The position numbers and the translations under genes are program-made. From Tessaracoccus aquimaris (GTDB lineage Bacteria > Actinomycetota > Actinomycetes > Propionibacteriales > Propionibacteriaceae), in contig NZ_CP019606.1 in assembly GCF_001997345.1 (NCBI RefSeq), positions 1,984,001 through 2,048,000 on the forward strand: a stretch of 64,000 nucleotides of DNA, read 5' to 3'. Each line of letters opens with the position of its first letter. Within the stretch, counting starts at the first letter, position 1. The notes beneath the pieces were generated by a model. It was not told the DNA's origin and did no database searches. It saw only the letters and a program-made list of their open reading frames with translations. Shown piece after piece: positions 60,228 to 64,000 of the stretch.

Positions 60228-61839
60228 ATGCAGACCCCCACGACCTTCCTGACCAACTCGATGGTCAAGGTCACCCCCGACTGGACCCCCGCCGAGCCGC
60301 TGACCGCCCTGACCGGCTGGGACGGCGAGCAGGTGTCCTTCCAGGTCGCCTGGCTGCCCCCGAGACCCGTCTGGAGGCCCCGCGAGCCAGGTGCGCGTCG
60401 ACGTGACGGGCGCCTCGTCCGTGCGGATGTTCGACGTCGACCTGGTCGCGGCCCAGGTGCCGTGCTGGAAGGAGCACTCCGACGGCTACATCGTCGACGC
60501 CCCCGCGCTGCTTCCCGACCTGCTGCGCCCGGTGTTCGGCGCCTCCCGCGCGACCCACATCGGCTGGCACAGCATCTGGGTCGACGTGACGCTGCCCGCC
60601 GAGCGGATCACGGTCACCGTCTGGGACCGCGACACCAAGCTTCTCGAGCAGGAGATCGACGTGACGACCGTCGCGCGGCCGAGCGCGGCCCCGAGCGTCG
60701 ACGTCATGCAATGGTTCCACGCGGACTGCCTCGCGACCTACTACCAGGTCGAGACGTGGAGCGAGGAGCACTGGAGCGCCATCGAGAACCAGGTGCACTC
60801 CGCCGCGCGGATGGGCACCACGATGCTGCTCACGCCGGTGTGGACTCCCCCGCTCGACACTGAGCCTGGCATCAACCGCCCCACCACGCAGTTGCTCGAC
60901 ATCACGCTCGACGGCAGCCGCTACCTGTTCGGGCACGAGCGCCTCGACCGCTGGCTCGGCATCCTCAAGGACGCAGGGATCGGCAAGGTCGAGGTGCCGC
61001 ACCTGTTCACTCAGTGGGGCGCCACCCGCGCGCCGCAGATCCGCGTCGTGGTCGACGGCGAGGAGCGCGAGCTGTTCGGCTGGCACACGCCCGCGCTCGA
61101 TCCGGCCTTCCAGGACTTCCTGTCCCAGGCCGTCGCGTTCCTGATCTCCTACTTCGACGAGCGGATCGGCCGCGAGAACACCGTCTTCCACATCTCGGAC
61201 GAGCCGAACGAGGACCACCTCGACACCTATGTCGCGGCGAAGGCCTCGGTCGCAGGGCTGCTTGAGGGCTGCCGGGTCCTCGACGCGCTCTCGCACCCCG
61301 AGTACGCAGAGCACGTCGCGACGCCCATCGTCGCGACCGACGCGGTGCCGGCCTTCCGTGCCGAAGGCATGGAGCCCGAGTGGGTCTACCACTGCGTCGC
61401 GCAGAGCTGGGACGTCGCCAACCGCTTCATCGCGCAGGAGGGCATCCGGACGCGCGCGCTCGGCTGGCAGATGTTCAAGGGGAAGGCCGTCGGCTTCCTG
61501 CACTGGGGCTTCAACTTCTACTACGCGCAGTTGTCGCGTCGCCCCATCGACCCGTTCCACGACACCAGCGCGGGGGGCGGCTTCATCAGCGGCGACCCGT
61601 TCATCGTGTACCCGGGCCCGAAGTTCGAGCCCATCGAGTCGCAGCGCCACCGGCTGTTTGCCGAGGCGATGGCCGACCTGGCCGTCGCGGAGCAGGCGGA
61701 GGCGCTGATCGGGCGCGAGGCCGTGCTCGCGATCATCGACCCCGACGGCGACCTCGACTACGCAGCGGGCTGGATCCCCGGCGACCAGTGGCTGACCCGC
61801 CGCGCCGCCCTCGACAAGGCCGTCATCGACGCCTCCTGA
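60228..61839 (+). pseudogene. DUF4091 (GH123-like) glycoside hydrolase, two frameshifts (probably intact)
   Basis: Joined frames encode about 537 residues. The first 44 residues (TFLTNSMVKVTPDWTPAEPL, GEQVSFQVAWLPP) end at a run of five C (60357-60361). Adding one C there and one at 60378-60381 gives ETRLEAPASQVRVDVTGASS and rejoins the long frame. The catalytic part has MQWFHADCLATYYQVETWSE, TMLLTPVWTPPLDT and FHISDEPNEDH; the adjacent Asp-Glu is the catalytic pair of GH123-type substrate-assisted enzymes. No signal peptide, so it probably acts on imported oligosaccharides. N-acetylgalactosaminide-type substrates are the family precedent. Confidence 0.75.
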
Positions 61840-61852
61840 ACGTCGTGTGACG

Positions 61853-61893
61853 AACGCCCCGCCGTGCTCCCCTTCCGGGCGCGGCGGGGCGTT
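61853..61893. terminator. bidirectional terminator between the glycosidase and RNase H genes
   Basis: A perfect 12-bp stem, AACGCCCCGCCG with CGGCGGGGCGTT, 17-nt loop, between convergent genes. Confidence 0.8.
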
Positions 61894-61922
61894 GTCGTTG
61901 CTCTGAGGTCGTTGCTGTCAGG

Positions 61923-62771
61923 TCAGCCGATCGCGGCGTAGCGCAGCGACCACGCGCCGGGCACCTGCTGCCAGAGCAGCCCTGCGGGTCGGCCGTCGAC
62001 GAGGAGCCGCGCCAGGCAGGCCTCCTCGCCGACGGCGTCGACGCGAACAAGTTCGATGGTGGCTCCCTCGAACCAGGCGAGTGAGGTCGTCTCGAGGCTG
62101 CCACTCAGCACGACCAGATCCTGGTGCAGCCGCACCGAGTCACGCGCCGTCGAGAGGTTGCCGACGGCGCGCACCACGGCAGCCTTCGCCCTCGGCCCAG
62201 CCGTGCCAGGCACCGGGCGGGGCTGATCGGCCGGGGCGTCGAGCGAGAACAGGTCGGGCTGCTCGTCGACCTGGCCGACCTCGAAGTCGGTGCGTGCTGT
62301 GGGCCGGGCGGCCTCGGGGAACCCGGGCCCTACGTCCGGCTCGGTGCCCGCCTGATAGGCGGTCGCGGCAGCGCGGGCGCGGACATCGGCCGCCTCGTTC
62401 ATGGCGTGACCAGCATGCCCCTTGACCCACTCGAAGGTGACGTCGCGGCCCGCCAGTTCGGCGTCCAGTTCCTTCATGAGTTCGACGTTGAGCACCGGCT
62501 TGCCGTCGCCCTTGCGCCAACCCTTCCGCTTCCAGCCCGGCATCCACTTGGTGAGCGAGTTGATCACGTACTGCGAGTCGCACAGCACCTTCAGTGGCTC
62601 GTCCAGGTGCGCGGTGGAGCGCAGCAGGTCGAGCACGGCCATCAACTCGCCCATGTTGTTGGTGCCGTGGTCCCAGCCGCCTGCCGCCCACGCGTCGTCG
62701 GAGATGTACCACGCCCAGCCTGCGGGCCCGGGATTGGACAGGGAGGAACCATCAGCAGCGGCAACGATCAC
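61923..62771 (-). CDS. rnhA: ribonuclease HI with extra C-terminal domain
   Basis: 282 residues, about twice a minimal RNase HI. The RNase H domain (1-150) has all four metal-binding acids: AADGSSLSNPGPAGWAWY, NNMGELMAVLDLL, VLCDSQYVINSL and KGHAGHAMNEAAD. A linker (EQPDLFSLDAPAD) leads to a ~85-residue C-terminal segment (STARDSVRLHQDLVVLSGSL to WSLRYAAIG) of unrecognised fold. GTG at 62771 lies 7 nt after TATCCT; a longer frame upstream is ignored. Confidence 0.85.
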   Translation of the reverse strand: MIVAAADGSSLSNPGPAGWAWYISDDAWAAGGWDHGTNNMGELMAVLDLLRSTAHLDEPLKVLCDSQYVINSLTKWMPGWKRKGWRKGDGKPVLNVELMKELDAELAGRDVTFEWVKGHAGHAMNEAADVRARAAATAYQAGTEPDVGPGFPEAARPTARTDFEVGQVDEQPDLFSLDAPADQPRPVPGTAGPRAKAAVVRAVGNLSTARDSVRLHQDLVVLSGSLETTSLAWFEGATIELVRVDAVGEEACLARLLVDGRPAGLLWQQVPGAWSLRYAAIG

Positions 62772-62778
62772 GCACCCG

Positions 62779-62784
62779 AGGATA
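62779..62784 (-). promoter_or_regulatory. -10 box of rnhA
   Basis: TATCCT 7 nt before GTG; decides the start. Confidence 0.5.
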
Positions 62785-62834
62785 GTGGCCGTGGGGCGCC
62801 GATTTCCGATCGTGGATCTGTCGGGTCGCGGTGT

Positions 62835-62840
62835 CATACT
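62835..62840 (+). promoter_or_regulatory. -10 box of the UvrA-like gene
   Basis: CATACT 7 nt before ATG. Confidence 0.4.
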
Positions 62841-62847
62841 TTCCCGC

Positions 62848-64000
<1,153 letters not shown>

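Overview
The window is high-G+C DNA from an actinomycete. Gene content and order match the conserved actinobacterial chromosome core: whiB2-type regulator, manB/manC, DUF3499, LCP proteins, purE-purK-PH protein-birA opposite accD-accE-maf, and lpdA-pnp-pmmB. This resembles the Rv3256c-Rv3308 part of the Mycobacterium tuberculosis chromosome, with accessory blocks inserted. Overall composition and the propionyl-CoA-carboxylase-type genes would fit a Propionibacteriales member (Tessaracoccus-like), but that placement is inference. No rRNA, tRNA, transposase, integrase, phage gene or CRISPR array was seen.

Layout. 1-17.8 kb: envelope and growth block: Trm112-like fragment, manB, DUF3499, metallopeptidase-like protein, DUF5719, a large membrane glycosyltransferase, WhiB, manC, two paralogous coiled-coil (DivIVA/Scy-like) proteins, a second glycosyltransferase, two LCP wall-polymer ligases and a repeat-bearing DUF3352 protein. 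17.8-23.3 kb: purine (purK/purE), biotin ligase, acyl-CoA carboxylase beta and epsilon, Maf. 23.3-30.1 kb: ECF sigma factor with a membrane partner, lipoprotein, MscS channel, Nudix hydrolase, carboxylase alpha subunit, M50-like protein. 30.2-39.4 kb: a seven-gene operon, GH172 - DUF4185(GH183) - sugar-binding lipoprotein - two permeases - GH116 - LacI. It reads as a complete catabolic system for a D-arabinofuranose polymer (D-arabinan of mycobacterial type). 39.6-46.4 kb: acyl-CoA synthetase, LpdA, PNP, PmmB. 46.5-52.0 kb: three tandem DUF2207 membrane proteins. 52-56 kb: kinase, MetRS, small proteins. 56-61.8 kb: ROK regulator divergent from a second ABC sugar importer with a GH123/DUF4091-like glycosidase. 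61.9-64 kb: RNase HI with an extra domain, and a UvrA-like ATPase running off the end.

How it works together. manB and manC supply GDP-mannose for envelope glycans, and the glycosyltransferases and LCP proteins build or attach such polymers. In the D-arabinan operon a lipoprotein endo-enzyme outside the cell, a binding protein and two permeases feed two exo-enzymes that lack signal peptides. Transcription starts at a strong promoter with a LacI-type operator, and the LacI gene is the last gene of the same transcript.

Two window-wide signals stand out. First, about 22 genes have a TANNNT -10 box exactly 6 or 7 nt before the start codon, so leaderless mRNA is probably the dominant mode here. 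Second, four genes carry six single-base deletions, most in short C/G runs, and each gene is restored by adding the missing bases. Base-call error is the likeliest explanation.
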